A DNA stretch of 64,000 nt from Helicoverpa zea (lineage: Eukaryota; Arthropoda; Insecta; Lepidoptera; Noctuidae). The position numbers and the translations under genes were made by a program. The notes under the pieces are model-generated. The model saw only the letters and a program-made list of their open reading frames with translations. It searched no databases and was not told where the DNA came from. The DNA lies in the NCBI RefSeq assembly GCF_022581195.2, contig NC_061459.1:6200001-6264000 (forward strand), in the 5' to 3' direction. This document shows, in pieces, positions 24,359-37,804 of this stretch; position 1 is the stretch's first letter; every line of letters begins with the position of its first letter.

Positions 24359-24595
24359 CAGGAACTTGACCGTCGCCCGAGCAGGACGGCGGTCGATAAA
24401 GATGAGACAGGTGTTCAAATAGAGATTCTTAAACTGGAAGATGATGATAAGAGTAAAGCTGTAAAGAGTAATAAAAACGGGCAAGCGCACCTGATGGGCG
24501 ACCGCGTGTCCGCGCCGCGCCTCGACGACATCGAGCTCATCGACTGCGACGAGCCGCGCCCGCGCCGCCCCGGCCTGCTCGAGAGCGACATCTAA
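24359..24595 (+). CDS. Candidate stop-codon readthrough extension of rdgC
   Basis: Directly after the TGA the same frame is open for 78 codons and closes with TAA at 24593-24595. The peptide begins QELDRRPSRTAVDKDETG, contains acidic/lysine segments (LKLEDDDKSKA), and ends GLLESDI. Its last 40 codons use almost only G or C at position 3 (for example GCG CCG CGC CTC GAC GAC ATC GAG CTC ATC), unlike the AT-rich 3' UTR that follows. The TGA is followed by C, the leakiest stop context known in insects. Alternatives are a recent nonsense change, a sequencing error, or an alternative splice around the stop. Whether it is translated cannot be decided from one sequence. Confidence 0.55.
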   Translation, partial: QELDRRPSRTAVDKDETGVQIEILKLEDDDKSKAVKSNKNGQAHLMGDRVSAPRLDDIELIDCDEPRPRRPGLLESDI

Positions 24596-25258
24596 CACTC
24601 CCTCGTACATTGCACTGCCCGCAGCTCTTGCGGGAACATCCATGATCACCGACATTTTCCTCACTCCTTGTCTACTCCACTACTTTCATTCATTTTATTT
24701 GTTTTTGTCTAATGTTTGATGTTAATATTCGATTGTATTCGGAATTATGACTAAACTCTTTTGTACGTATGCTGATTTAGGATTAATTGTGAATTAAATC
24801 ATGACATGCTATGATATTTGTACCGAAGAAAATTGTTTTAGTTATCAAATTAAGTTAATTACATACATACATTTGTATTTTTTTAATGTTACCAAATCTA
24901 TTAAGAGTAGGTACGTATATACTTTAATTTCTTATTTATTGAGTCTTATGAATTATATTATATTTATAAATTGGTGCCAATGTAAAACACGTGACATATA
25001 AAGTTTTGTACGTTAACCGAAATAATCGGCAATTTCACGAACAACAATACTTATAATTAGGTGCATTGTGAAGGTTTCATGATGCGATCAATTAACGAAG
25101 GGGAACAATGATACCGATGACTCTACAACTTTTTATTGGTGTATTCGCAGTAGCCACAATTACTAATGAATATCTTATTATGTGTAGCGTAGTCACGTGC
25201 TATTTTCTAATTATCGCCTATCAATATTAGATTGGAATTTAAATCTTATTAAAATAAA
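24596..25258 (+). promoter_or_regulatory. Probable 3' UTR of rdgC with polyadenylation signals
   Basis: AT-rich, no protein frame. ATTAAA at 24793-24798 and AATAAA at 25253-25258 are candidate poly(A) signals; the latter is canonical. The true cleavage site is not determinable here. Confidence 0.4.
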
Positions 25259-27904
25259 GTTCCTTATTATTATAAATTTCTTCTTATATAGGGCTACGTA
25301 TAGATAAAATAATAATATCTATATTTTGTTACTAAAATTGCAATTATAAAATAATCTGTCTTAGCGTGTTTCTAGTCATTAGTAGAGCGATTTCGTATAC
25401 ATATCTTTATACTCAATTATTAAGCATTCCAATCTATCTTTACCAGAAATGACGCATTACATTGTTGAATATCGAATGTACTGTATAACGTAGTCGGAGT
25501 GTATCTGTTCGGCATTAGTCTGACGAGTCTCGTGATTTCAGCGCGCTGCAGTAGGCAGGCCTCGTATTTACTAATCGAATCTAAACTTTATTATAATCAC
25601 TATATATTTTATTACATATTATAACTCGTGTCGTTGACTTATAGAGATTTATAAAAGCGCCATATTAAAGGTGCCTACTGACTCGTAACATTTTTGATTT
25701 ATATTCCGCGTGGCAGCTGAATGTATTTCCAGCCGTGCTATTTTCACTATGTCAGCAGTCAGTTATTATTATGAAGTTGTTCGAGCTCACGATTTAATCA
25801 AAATAAACAAGTCAGTATGCGCTTTAGTCAAAATATATTAAATTAAGTATATCGCTATCGGAATTTACGAACTTCTAAAAACTTATTTTATATCTTATAA
25901 TAAAAATAAATTAAAAAAATATTTACGAAAATATTATATAGCTAATATTCTGTATTTTTAATAATTGTCCATTAAATTGTGATATTGCAATCGATTGTTT
26001 TATTTGATAACCATTCGTTTCCGTAGATATTAATCTGTAGACTGCATTGCAGTATGCAAACCTGCAGTGGCACTAAGTAAGATACGAGTATTTATTTGCG
26101 CTTATTCAGATGGCAGTTCAAACTGATAACAGAAGTAACGGGCAGACTATATTATTTACTTACGATGTTTTGTTGCACCTATACACGTAGATATTTAATT
26201 TCATGCTAAACAAGAGTATGATACTTGGAATTTTGCTGAGTAAGTTTTTCAATTATTTTGCTTGAGAGCTTTCTTATATCAGGAGACAATATGTCACATG
26301 AGCAATAGGTAAAATGATTTATAGTCTCCGCCAATAACGACTCACTTCCGACCGCGTGTTTTTCATGTGCGTGTTATCACAACGCCTTCAAGTATATCGT
26401 AGGAGAGCTCATATTATTATTACATCCTATACAGCCCATAAAATAATATTGGGATTCGTATATCAATATCGGGAAAATCGAATTTTCTTCACACTCGCCG
26501 AGGTATTACGTTCTGATAAACCAAAAATGAACTCAGTAGTTCCTGGCAGGTGGGATCAAATGAATGTTACCGCACTAAGTAGGGGAAAATTTATCTCTAG
26601 CAAAAATCACATTTGTTTGAGTAAAAGGTCTATCGATGTGATTATTCATCTATAATAATGAAGTCAAAAGCGATTTTCATACTCGTCATGGAGTTTAGAT
26701 TCTGTTCAGGTTTTGTTTTTGTGTTGCTACTAAAATATGATACGAGACCACATTACCACACATTACTTAGAAAATACTTACATATTTAAAAAACAGAAAC
26801 CTATTCTAATTTTATAACATTTAACTAGCCAATTTGTTAAACTTGAACTTATCACATTTACAAGTAGGTACATTTATAGAGTTGTGGAGAATAGCATGAC
26901 AAGTTTAAATAAAAGCTGCATTAATTAAATTCTTTATGCCACGTTTTTCCTCAAGTTTAATACATACATACAGAAGTGTGTGCAAGCTCAACGGGAGCTC
27001 AAATGGCACTTGGACGACAAGCCAGCTAAAGGAATAAAATGAAAAGCTGTTTTATTTCCCTCAATGTAAACAAAAGTATCTACGTGACCTTTGTTCTATT
27101 TTAATCCCCTATTTTCATATTAAATTAAAAGAAGTGTATCACACCTATGCTGTATTAAGTTAATTTTCAAAGCATGTACATTTTTAAGTAATTCCCTCTT
27201 ACCTGGTTCGAGAGTGTGAAAGGTCACAAAATCCATCAATAATAACACCTGAACAATGAAAAAAAAATCAAATGCCAAGAATAGATATTTCTTATAATAG
27301 ATTTTGACGATGAATTTGTAAGATAAATTGTTTGGCGCTTTACGGTTAAATTTATCACTAGGTATTTACTGGACGCCGAAGCTAAAAGGAGGATTACGTC
27401 TGCTTGTTGGTAAAATGTGAGGCTATAATTATTTATACAAAACCAATAGGCTGGTTAATACTTTATAAGCTTACGTGGAAGGGTACGCTATAATTATTCC
27501 TGATTTGTGTATAGACCCTAGAGAGGTGCTTTTAGTAAATATTAAAACCGTAACTCATGTAACCTTTTGCTTTTCTCGGAGAGTATATGAGAATATACAG
27601 GTAAATAAGATTGATGCGATGTTGAAATGAATCAGAGCATAATGGGTACAGTAAGAATTCTTTTGTAAATAGGACGGTACGTAAATTTTATCATGAAGAA
27701 AACTCAGGTTACTCAGGCTATTTCTAAGCGGTTTATCTTACCTATATGCCTGCATTGCATGTTTGTCATATCTTCTGATCACCGAATGGATAACGACAAT
27801 CTAGGTATCGTTGGATTCATCTCGATTAGCCAAAATATTGTTAAACATAGCCTGAGAAAAGAATGATTCTCACGCTTGTAAAACCGCAGTTATGCCAATC
27901 AAAC
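25259..27904. other. Intergenic AT-rich DNA
   Basis: Downstream of the rdgC poly(A) signal. A 99-codon + frame at 26356-26655 shows no family features and no codon bias. No repeat or RNA recognised. Confidence 0.5.
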
Positions 27905-28085
27905 TCAATCAAAGTCAAAGTCAAATCATTTATTTTATTTAGGCCTTTACAAGCACTTATCAACGTTAAAAAATATAAATAAGTTTGATTCTAGTTGCCC
28001 ATTCCAAAAGTAGCTTCCTATGGAGAAAAATATGCAAGAAACTTCATGGTTACTCTTTTTAAAACATAACAGTAACGTTACAATA
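27905..28085. repeat. Dispersed moth repeat
   Basis: AAAGTCAAAGTCAAATCATT followed by TTTGATTCTAGTTGCCCATT and AAGAAACTTCATGGTTACTC. I know this arrangement as a frequent lepidopteran repeat. It is degraded and has no visible target duplication. Confidence 0.5.
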
Positions 28086-28289
28086 ATTTATAGGTTGACT
28101 CTGAAAAAGTTGAACTAGGAAGTTATATGAGAAAATTATTATACAAACTAAAGGTACGATTAGGAAGGTAAATACAAATTGCACACCTAATGAGGTCGTA
28201 TTTGTAGTAGGTACTCTTCTAACATGATATATGCTCAAAAGTGAAATAGGTAACTAGCTTCCAAAAGCTCTTATTATCCTTTTGCCTTT

Positions 28290-28440
28290 TACCAAAATTT
28301 AATTGGGGTCGATGAGCGCCGTACGTCTTGATATATATTCCTGCCATAGCTTCTATAATTTATTCACCTCTTCTGAGTTCCTTCACTGATTCATAATGAA
28401 CCATATTCTTTCCTTTGCATAACCAGGTACCTGTTTTCTT
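28290..28440. repeat. Degraded dispersed repeat
   Basis: ACCAAAATTTAATTGGGGTC followed by a pyrimidine-rich tract with TTCTGAGTTCCTTCACTGAT resembles a commonly seen moth repeat. Boundaries uncertain. Confidence 0.35.
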
Positions 28441-29757
28441 AATACGTTAATTCATGTTTATTATTGTTTATGCTTTTTTTCCTTGGGAGATACCTACCCT
28501 TATTTTCTTTGCTTGTAAGTCTACGTAACCTAAATATTCTTACTCTAAGCTACCGCATTACTTGATGCACAAGTAATTCTCATCTCATCCGCAATTTGCT
28601 GTTATTTAACCCCTAAGTGGTCCCAGATTCTGAATTTAGACAGCAGGTTAAAGTCTTAACGGCACAGACGCAACTTAGGACCGTGACACATTTACTGCAC
28701 ATTTTGAATAATGTAAAGGTGCTTAACCAGTACTATATCTTGACTTAGAGACAAGTTCTCGAGCGTGGTCTCAGGTGTCCCCCGTCAGTCGTCTAAATGG
28801 AACAACATCAGGTGTCGCGCTAAACTTGTTACAGTACTGCAAACAATTTATAATCTTTGCGATTAATTTAAGGCAACACTGGTTGGTCTACACAACGAGG
28901 TTTTTCAGGATCTGCCATCGGGACTGTATATGGAATAATGGTGAAATGAAAAATGCAGATAGCCCACATATTCCTATCCTCTCCAACCAAAATTAATTGT
29001 AATAATTCGGAATACTAAACGGTTTCTAAATAACTTGACATGCAAGGTAATTTTCTCCTATTCTAATAATCCATATCCGACCATTTAAGAATCTCGCATT
29101 AATGAGTTGAGTGGAGACCGTTTAGGTAAACACTTAATTCTTTTTCATGGTCGGAGACGTTCCTGCTTCATGCATGGTTGACGGAAGATTTGATAAAAGT
29201 GGAGGGCAGTGGATGAGGATTACCCAAGACCAGGATAGTTTCACTAAGTTCAGCAGTGGATGGCAATAAGCTGATATGGTGTCGTATACGCCGAGTGCCT
29301 TGATTTATGTCTGTAATGAGTACCTATAGATTTACGAGTCGACTAGACTGCGTCGCGACAATATGACACAATTTATTTAATCTGGCCATGGTAGTAATAA
29401 CTGTGCATTGATAATAAATATCTCTTCAGCAGCTACAAAGTCAGTTCCAAATTATATTAATAAATATACCTAGGATCTGAGATATTACTATTTTAGAAAT
29501 TATGTTCGCCCACGCACTACAGATAGGTACCTAGTATCCCAATTAAAATGACGGCAGTTTCCGAAACTGTTTTAAAATTTAATAGGGGCAAGCTGATTGT
29601 CATGCTCTGGGCACGTTTCCAAGCCACGAGCTACCATATAAATTCGCAACGGGCAAACCTAATAACGCTTTGTCCGACCTCTGAAAACAATTTCAGGACG
29701 GCGCGGCTGAAATATTATTGTTCCGCCTGAAAAACGTGTCTGTCTTTCGTTTGTGTA
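28441..29757. other. Intergenic DNA, no gene seen
   Basis: AT-rich with short GC-richer patches at 29150-29290 and 29570-29710. A 60-codon + frame at 29548-29730 has no recognisable features. Confidence 0.45.
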
Positions 29758-29758
29758 C

Positions 29759-29810
29759 AACTAGCTGTGCCCTGCTGTTTCACTCGCGTCCCTAGCGAGC
29801 TTATTTCTGC
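29759..29810 (-). repeat. Fragment of the 23718-type dispersed repeat, inverted
   Basis: CTAGCTGTGCCCTGCTGTTT followed by CACTCGCGTCCCTAG is the complement-side end of the repeat family seen at 23718-23840 (GGGTGAAACCGC...AGCTAG). Only about 50 bp are recognisable. Confidence 0.45.
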
Positions 29811-32240
29811 ACCCTGATTAAAAGAAGCCTCTAACCATCTATAGAGTAGGTACTATCAAATTGCATTACAAATGTCAGCTTAGCTGTTTTATTACATAAG
29901 AGTAGCAGAGGAAAGAAACACATCCTCGTATTCAAGTAGATATAAAAAATTGAACATTAGTTAACTATGGCATTATTATCCTCCTGTTTTGATGGACATA
30001 AAATATGACTATATAAATAAAAATCGTAACACAGCGTCATTAGATTCTAAGAAATCAACGACAACGTAACGCAGCTTAATTTACGAAGTCCCTCATTAGT
30101 TTGCTTTCCCATTTTACCCTTACTTAACAATGTCGTAAATAAAAAGGGTAAGGCTTTTATGTGTTATTTATAGCTAACACTGGAACCTATATCATGCATT
30201 CTTTCTTGTGGCTTTTGATTAATTGTGAGGTGTCTAAATTAAAACCATGCATTAATTATTTTGGCACTTCATTTACTTTTACTTACAGTTGAACTTCAAC
30301 AAGCACAACCCTGTTATATTCAAACTGAATGTCATTATTAGGTAAGTTTTAGAAAGTTTAAATCAGTCACTGTGATTATGTCTGAGTAGACTTAAAACTA
30401 ACTCCAACATAATTAAGAAGAAACTGGGGTGCCTATAAATTGGCAACTTGAACCACTTGAACTTTTGATAAAACACACAACGACACCAACTACTAGTCAA
30501 CTCCATCTACCAAAACAAAATTAAAAATTAAAAGCATGACTTACAAAGCACCATCTGTGAGACCAAATGAATAAGTACGTTTCTAGTAGTCTACTCAAAT
30601 CTTAAAATAATCAACCTTATTGACGTCATCTGTTGGAGAAGGCACATATCATTTCGAATCCCTCTTTTGAAAAGGTTCTTGAAGTATGTAGATAAAATTG
30701 AAAGCAGCGCCATCTGTGTTGGAAACCGTACACTGTTATGTAGATGTCGCTTTCCTTCTGTACTGGTTCTAAATCAAAGATGGCGCAAGTATGGCAAAGA
30801 TTTTTACTCGACTGCTAAAATGGTTTATGTTAATTGGGCTTGCCTACGTACTCATTTTACCAAGAAAACTAAAAAGACCTGCATAAAAAATATATTTAAA
30901 AACAGGAAACTAGCTCTGCATGAAAGATGTTACTTTAAGAACGAAAGGCTAAGAAAGGCAGAAAAAAGTATGAGTACCAAAATGGCAGTTGGGGGACCTT
31001 CTAGGTCTACTAGCAAAATTGTTCAATGATTATTGAACTTGTTTCTGCCTTTTCGGTTTGTGTAGTTAACATATCTTCGGCTCAAGCTTTTGATATAACA
31101 ACACCTAAGTAAGCGGGAAGTACAGTGTGGGGGAAATTTGTATAGTGATATATTTAAGATATATCATTATTTATTCTAATAAATAAGTGTCATAAGTGAA
31201 AGAAAAAGAATACATGTACTTGGTATCTTAAAATATTCATAGGTATGCCACAAGGATCAATGTTTGGCCCTCCTTCAAAATTCCTTGTCAGTTTTTACTT
31301 TTTTGAACTAGTTTTTGATTATTTATTGTTACAAATATCTTTCACCATCATTTTGTACGTACCTACTTAAACATCAGTATTTGTATCTAGCCATTTGACT
31401 TATGTGATTTTTATTCTAAAAAAAACACGACTTAACTTCTCGTACCACTTGTAGAAAAATCTTTTACATCAATTCTGCCTTTAATCTACCGACCGTACCT
31501 ACATTAAAATATATCGAACAAAAGCGGAACCAAAGAGATCCTAAACTAGACACAAATTAACTATTAAATAAATTATAGCCCGAAACCGTTTACTTAAACT
31601 GTAATTTCTGAGACATAATTACCTGCTAAATATTTCGGACCCATTTTTAGTGGTCAGCCATTTAAAATGCTACCCTATATTTGCGTTTATACAAAAAACA
31701 TTGTTCCCCAACTGGACAATGATTCTATTCTTACTGGGCGCCTCTCGTGGAATAATAGTTTGCAGCTATTATATAGGATAATTTATAGCCGTTTAATATC
31801 CAACGAACTCGCCGAGATTTGATTATCGATGTAATATTTTTTATCGACCGCCGCAGATCGCGTGTCGCGTGCTCCGACTTTTTTTCGGTTTGTGTTTCGG
31901 GGGTGTAACGCACAAAAAATATTATAACTGGCCAGCGACTACCGGAATATAATTTTTGACAATTTTATAAATTATACAGGCGTATCGCTTAATAATGGGT
32001 AGCTACGGGCATGTTTTTATTCTTCGTAAGACAGTCAGTAGCATTTGGGTTCTTTTAAGGTTAGATCTAATATGGCGCATAGATGCGTGTTGGCTAAGGT
32101 AAAAAAAATCGTGGATAGTTTCAGACCCATTTAATAATATGATTTTGATGAAATAAAAACTGGTGGTCAACTGTAGGTACCTACTCTTCTTCGTCCATAA
32201 TTCGCGTAAACGTTGTTTTCATTATTTGATGGGTCAATTT
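29811..32240. other. Intergenic DNA, no gene seen
   Basis: AT-rich. A 120-codon + frame at 30667-31029 is rich in Lys/Arg/Cys and has no motif I recognise; I consider it chance or repeat-derived. GCGCCATCTGT-like words recur at about 30548, 30707 and 30777. Confidence 0.4.
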
Positions 32241-32250
32241 TTATAAGTTT

Positions 32251-32392
32251 CGTGGTGTCGCGATGTCGGCGAATCGGCCGGAGCAGCATTGCGGCGACGA
32301 AATTGCGCGGTCGCGCGCGCCTTCGCTCTACCGCGAAACCTGAGCCCGGCGCTGCAGCCTGCACTTTACAAACACTACATGACGTCATGACT
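32251..32392. promoter_or_regulatory. GC-rich islet with a full CRE palindrome
   Basis: About 140 bp of CpG-rich DNA in AT-rich surroundings, ending with ATGACGTCAT (32379-32388), a perfect CREB/ATF site. Frames on both strands are open over the islet but no protein family is visible. Candidate promoter or enhancer only. Confidence 0.3.
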
Positions 32393-35300
32393 CTGTATTG
32401 CTAACGTTACATGCGCTTCGAGTGTCGCGAAATAAGTACCTACTTAAAATATTTTAAGGTGTCGTGTTTAGTTTTAAATTGTATTATAACTAAAACTGCT
32501 AGAGGTGATCCATCTATCATGTCAGGAGTATAAAACGAACCTCTTAGAAACTGTCTTCCTACTAATAAGTTTTGGATAAGCACTACGGTTGGAACAAAAT
32601 TAAATACCTTTTTGCAAGATCTTACCTACCTTGCATGATACGATTGAAGTTATGACAAAATGCTCTGAGTTAATGTAATGGATCGTTACCTGTTATGGCT
32701 GAAGTAAACCTTTGTATTCTAACAGGTATCAAAATACCAGTAGAAGACGCCACATTATACCTACATACAAGACTGATCCAATTTTCTCACAATCAAAACA
32801 GTTGGAATTCGTATGCCGTGATCGCGTTACGAGGCGACCGGCGCGCCCAGTAGCGCTGCCCGCCCGAGCCGAGGATTTTTTGTCTCATCTCTGACAGATC
32901 GAATTAAAATAAATGCTTCGATAAAGCGTCCTATAATATCATCCTGTATTTGGTTACGTGAACGACTGACGTGCAGTGGGAACATACGAACGCCGTAGGT
33001 GGGACCAGGGACTATTTTTGAAGTTGCTCTATGTTTTTTTATGATCAAGATTGGAAGTATATCAAAAACGTTTAATCGTTTTGGTTGTTCGATATTGGTT
33101 TGTATTGTTCACGGGTAATTGCTACTGCTTCCTTTTGATTTTTAATAAAAGTACGATTCATCGTTGGACTTCGATATTTTTCAAGTATTTTCTTGAGTGG
33201 TTCCTTGCTGAGATGAGTCGATTCAATTATTTGCAAGCATACCTATTTGAAAACAGATCAATAACGATGGCTGCAATTTTGGAAAAATCCAAATGCCCCA
33301 AGACAACTCGTGCCTGCCTTCAAAGCGAAGGATATTCACACAACTTAAAAAAAAAAAAATTCTATTGAGATAAATAGGTTCAGCTTAATCCTTATACGAG
33401 GAGCTTGAAACGTTCAATTTTTAAACAGATTTAACAAGGAAACTTATAAGGTTGTAAAAAATTGCAAAGATTTGTCAATATTTCACACTTACATAATTGT
33501 ACTAAATGGTTGAACGATAAAGTGCTACGACAACGTGTAAACAAAATTTCAACCAACAGGTACATTAGATAACAACAGTGAACAACAAACTCACTCATGC
33601 GTAAAAGCTACTGAATTCAACGGAAAAAGGTTTGCCTTTTTTTCTGGCAAACCGTTACAAATTGCCAGATGGTCTATTTTCTTGTTTCAATACATCCATA
33701 ATAATTATGGTCGACACGTATGATATATGCTTCAACGAAAATTGGGAATTCAGTAGCAAAGCAACGAGAAAAGTAAACACTGTACTTTTTTGTGAAGAAA
33801 ACCGTGATTGTAATAGTGGACTCGCTATGTCTATAGGACTATTGTGTGATAAGAATTATGTGTTTGCAATTTTTCCGCCGTTGTTACACAATAGAGGACT
33901 TGCGTATTCAGAGTTTGGTTGGTTTGAACTCCGTTTCCATAAACATCTTTTAAAGTAGGATGTAGTTGGTGAATCAGAAGTTTTAGAAAAGGATATTCAA
34001 TGAAGTAATCTGCATTAAATAATTTAGGTACTTAGTTGTCTCCCCATATTGTTAAAGTTGAACACCTTGTAAGGTTCGCAATATTAATCAAAAGGTCATT
34101 GTACATTCTAAACATACATACCCACTTGCCCAAAAATTGAAAATATTAAAACAAAAGCAATTTCATCTTAATCGTACGAAATACTTGAGTGGAGGCAGAG
34201 CGATATCCACCTTATCAAGTTACCTAGGCTACTGGGCATCTCTGAGCAGACAGAACAAAATGCTCTAACATTAGCATAGGTTATAACAAATAAGCCTTTA
34301 TTAATTCTTCCATAAAGTTTAATATCAAACGCAGGCATGACGTCGACTTAAAACAAAGAACGAACACACAATAATAGTCGCTTCGGTGATTTTATGGAAA
34401 CGTGATATCGTGTTGGCCTCTTACAAAAAGAATAAAGCGAAACTCGAACGAAATTGTTTTAATCGTCGGAAGCCACGGTGTACTCCTTATTACTTAGTAA
34501 TTATATTAAAACCATTATGCAATGTGTTGTGTGTGTATTATTAAATAATGTTGTGTACTAAAATGTTGTTTGAGGAACTAACAAAAAACAAAATCCACGA
34601 ATTAGTTTTTTTGCTGAATGGTTAAAGGCATGTGTTATTGCGATACACGGTACAAAAAACATGATTGGCCAAACAATACATTGTCCATGGCTCGTTGTAA
34701 CGAGTTTATTCATCTCGATCGTGACCGTTGACGTAAAAATAATGACGTGATGCGATGGGACACCGTACGATTTGTTTGAACTAACTTGCGCATGAAATAT
34801 CGGTCGGAGTCAGCTACCGATGGTTCGCTGGCTTACCTACCGCCGCCGCAGTCACAGAAAAAACTCATAGCTCTGTCTTAAGGCATCCGAATTCCTTTGA
34901 AGCAAATACGTGTGTGTAATCGAACGTAACAATTTATTTAATTCAGCGCGAGTTAAAACGTTGAGCGAGAAACAAAAAGTAGATTCTGTGGTTCGACATG
35001 ATTATTCTTACAATTATAATTTGTGGTAGTTCTTTGTTTATTCATCGAACGCAAAGTTTAGCATTTGCGTCGGCGGCGCCTGCTTACCTGAGGTTTCCGT
35101 GAAGCGCGGATCGCGTGTCGAATACAACGGCGAACATTCAGCGAAGTGGACTTTTAATGGAGCCTGATAACCTGACCAACGTTACATATTTCGGTCATTA
35201 CCTACTGCGAAATCATAGCCTGACTAGGATCCTTTTAAAAATCCTTTTAAGGCTCTTATAAAAGAATGAATCGAAAACTTCAAAACCACAGCTTGCAGTG

Positions 35301-36700
35301 TTTTCAACTTTCTTTTAAATTCAAAGCACATGACAAACGAGACATCGGAGGGAACAGGTGACAGAGAAACAAAGCCCTAATAGATTTGCAAAGTTGACAT
35401 CAAAAGGGTGAAAAGCGTAAGGTATCTTTTTTCGGAGTTTCGGAAACCACAATAAAACCGCATGCCATTTAAACGGTGTCGCGTGGCTGTACTAAAAACT
35501 TTTACCAAATTATGGTCCGCCATTCAAAGCATTTTGGCACATGGCTTGCCTGCTTAATAGCCTGGAAAATACCTTCACAAATTTTATGGCTAACGAATTA
35601 ATTTAAGAAGTTTGGGGAGCTGATTTCTTTCTAATTAATTTTAAGGTGTTTTATTACATCAATAAACAAACCCTGACGTATGCAACTTGGGGTTTATCCA
35701 ACAGTGTTAAAGTAGACAAAACATCTATAAATTAACTCGTCTATTTATAATGGCACTAAACTGGTCTTCTTTTAACCCATAATGAGGTATCATTAACGTT
35801 TTCAGTTCTGTTAACGTGTTACAGATAATTTGATCAGTTTAGAAGTTTAGTTTAGTATAACATATGGCGTTTTATAAGGTTTTAATTGGAGTTTACCACA
35901 TCATGCCCGTAAAACTACTGCGTCAAGTACTTAAGCCATGTATGCTTTCATAGGTAAGTAGGTAATCGTTCTTTTCTTCGATTTCAAACTTTTAATTAAA
36001 TATAAAATATCCATCTAACTGTAGGTCTGCCATTTTCTTTTCTTTATATGCATCTAAAAGTCTGTGCCAACATCCTTTACGAACTTCGCTACATTATAAT
36101 ACTTCCCATAGTCACAATCGGGAGTTGGTCTCATTTATTATTAAATACAGCTTGCTCTCGTTGCATATCAAATATTATACCCACATAAATATTCTGTTTC
36201 TCCGTTCACGATGAATTGAATAGTAGGTAAAAACCTGATATAAGTTAAATCATGTCGCAGACACGTATTAAGAGCTACATTATTGCTACAAACCTGAATC
36301 AGTGGGTGAGCAGGCGATGCATCAATTGAGCGCCGCAAGGGGCCGCCACCGTCCCGTCACTCTGCCTTCAAGATTGAACAATGTTTACCACGCCGAATAT
36401 CGATGTCCATACATTGCTTTATACAAAATCATCGACTGTCGACATTTTTAATGTGGATAATAATTTTATTTCTTATAATCTTTCTTGCATATATGTAGTT
36501 GTATTTGTACAGCAACTCTCTTTGTTGTTATGACAAGTTTTTAAAAAATTATAGTTACCTATAAGGTCTATAGGCAATGATGATAAAGAGCGCGTGCTTA
36601 AGGATGTGATGTTATGTACAGATAGTTAATTGAATTAAAAGGAATCGATAATTATTAATTTTACATGGTATTATGGAGCACATCTCTCGAAATGTAATAA
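32393..36700. other. Intergenic DNA, no gene seen
   Basis: AT-rich. Minus-strand sequences resembling strong donors occur at about 35085 (CAG/GTAAGC) and 34835 (TAG/GTAAGC) beside GC-richer patches (34790-34860, 35060-35160). They could be non-coding 5' exons of a minus-strand gene, but similar donors occur elsewhere at background rate. Frames of 105 and 108 codons at 33051 and 33632 show no family features. Confidence 0.35.
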
Positions 36701-36717
36701 AGGTATGGTCAGTGATG

Positions 36718-36800
36718 CAGTTCGGAGAAGCCGCGGCGCGGACGTCGCATTCCCGCGCTCCTTCACGGCGCATGCGCGAAACGCCGCCGACACAACTCGA
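36718..36800. promoter_or_regulatory. GC-rich islet
   Basis: Short CpG-rich block (CCGCGGCGCGGACGTCGC and GCGCATGCGCG) in AT-rich DNA. GCGCATGCGC resembles a palindromic NRF1-type site. Function unknown. Confidence 0.25.
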
Positions 36801-37804
36801 TCGTAGATAAAAACCACTTATGACATGAACCATGCCTTTATTCCAACAAATTGATTTCGAACATAGAAGTCATATCGACGATTCCGATCTCTGTAGCGTC
36901 GGAACAAACGCAATGTTATCGTTTATGAATTGACACGTTACTTCAAAATGCACCTCACTGCGAGCAAATGATTGATCGCACGGTTTTATTCGATTATTAT
37001 TGTACCTAAACGGTACATCAAATTGCCGAAATTTAATATGTTTAAATTATAGGTACAGTCACTAAGAAAAGTTCGAATTCGTAATAATTTCTAATAGAAC
37101 ACGCTCAATTATTATGGTCTCCGAACCCATGATCAAGATAACCGATTATTAATCGTCTCTAATTACTGCTGGTGTTAGTTCGACCTCTATCTGGACACCA
37201 TTTACTAACAAAAAACCCAACAAAAAGTGTAAAGAAAGGTTGATTTGTACCACGACGTGTTCCGGCGGTGACCGTTTCACCTGTTCATTGTTTGGCTGGC
37301 GGCTGTTAAACAAAAGGGTTCAAATATCACAGTTTTTGGGATATAATCGCCGTGAATGCAATAAATCTTATCGGTAATAACTGCACTTGCGAAGCCTTAG
37401 ATTATCGCTGTAATGTATGGGCGAGGAATTTATTACTGGATGTGTGATTTATTGGAAGGATATCCTTGTTTTAGATAACACGTGGACGGGTACGTATTAG
37501 CACATTGATGGATGCAATTGCTTACCTGTGTTCTCTTGAAAAAATAAGACAGTAAAAACAGTTTAGGTTGAAATATAGCTAGTCGATGGTTTTTTTGATG
37601 ACTGTATCATCGGGCGTTTATACTTTATGTTATTCATCATAATTATTATATTACCAAGTGTTTTTATTCGTTGGTTAAGCAAGCCACACATAATTTGTGG
37701 GTAACATCACACAATATTGCTCAGTTTACACAGATTTACACACATATTCTTATTCACATTCACTAATCTGAGTAGGTTCGTAGTGATGTACGAACGTTGT
37801 ACGT

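Noticed and set aside
24299..24664. 121-codon minus-strand frame opposite the end of rdgC
   Set aside because: It is the complement of the GC3-biased plus-strand coding/readthrough segment, and its residue composition shows no independent protein features.
30667..31029. 120-codon plus-strand frame
   Set aside because: Lys/Cys-rich without motif, signal or codon bias, embedded in AT-rich intergenic DNA with GCGCCATCTGT repeats. Treated as chance.
34790..35100. Minus-strand exons suggested by CAG/GTAAGC and TAG/GTAAGC donors
   Set aside because: Equally good donors occur on both strands throughout the desert, and no open coding frame or acceptor pairs with them.
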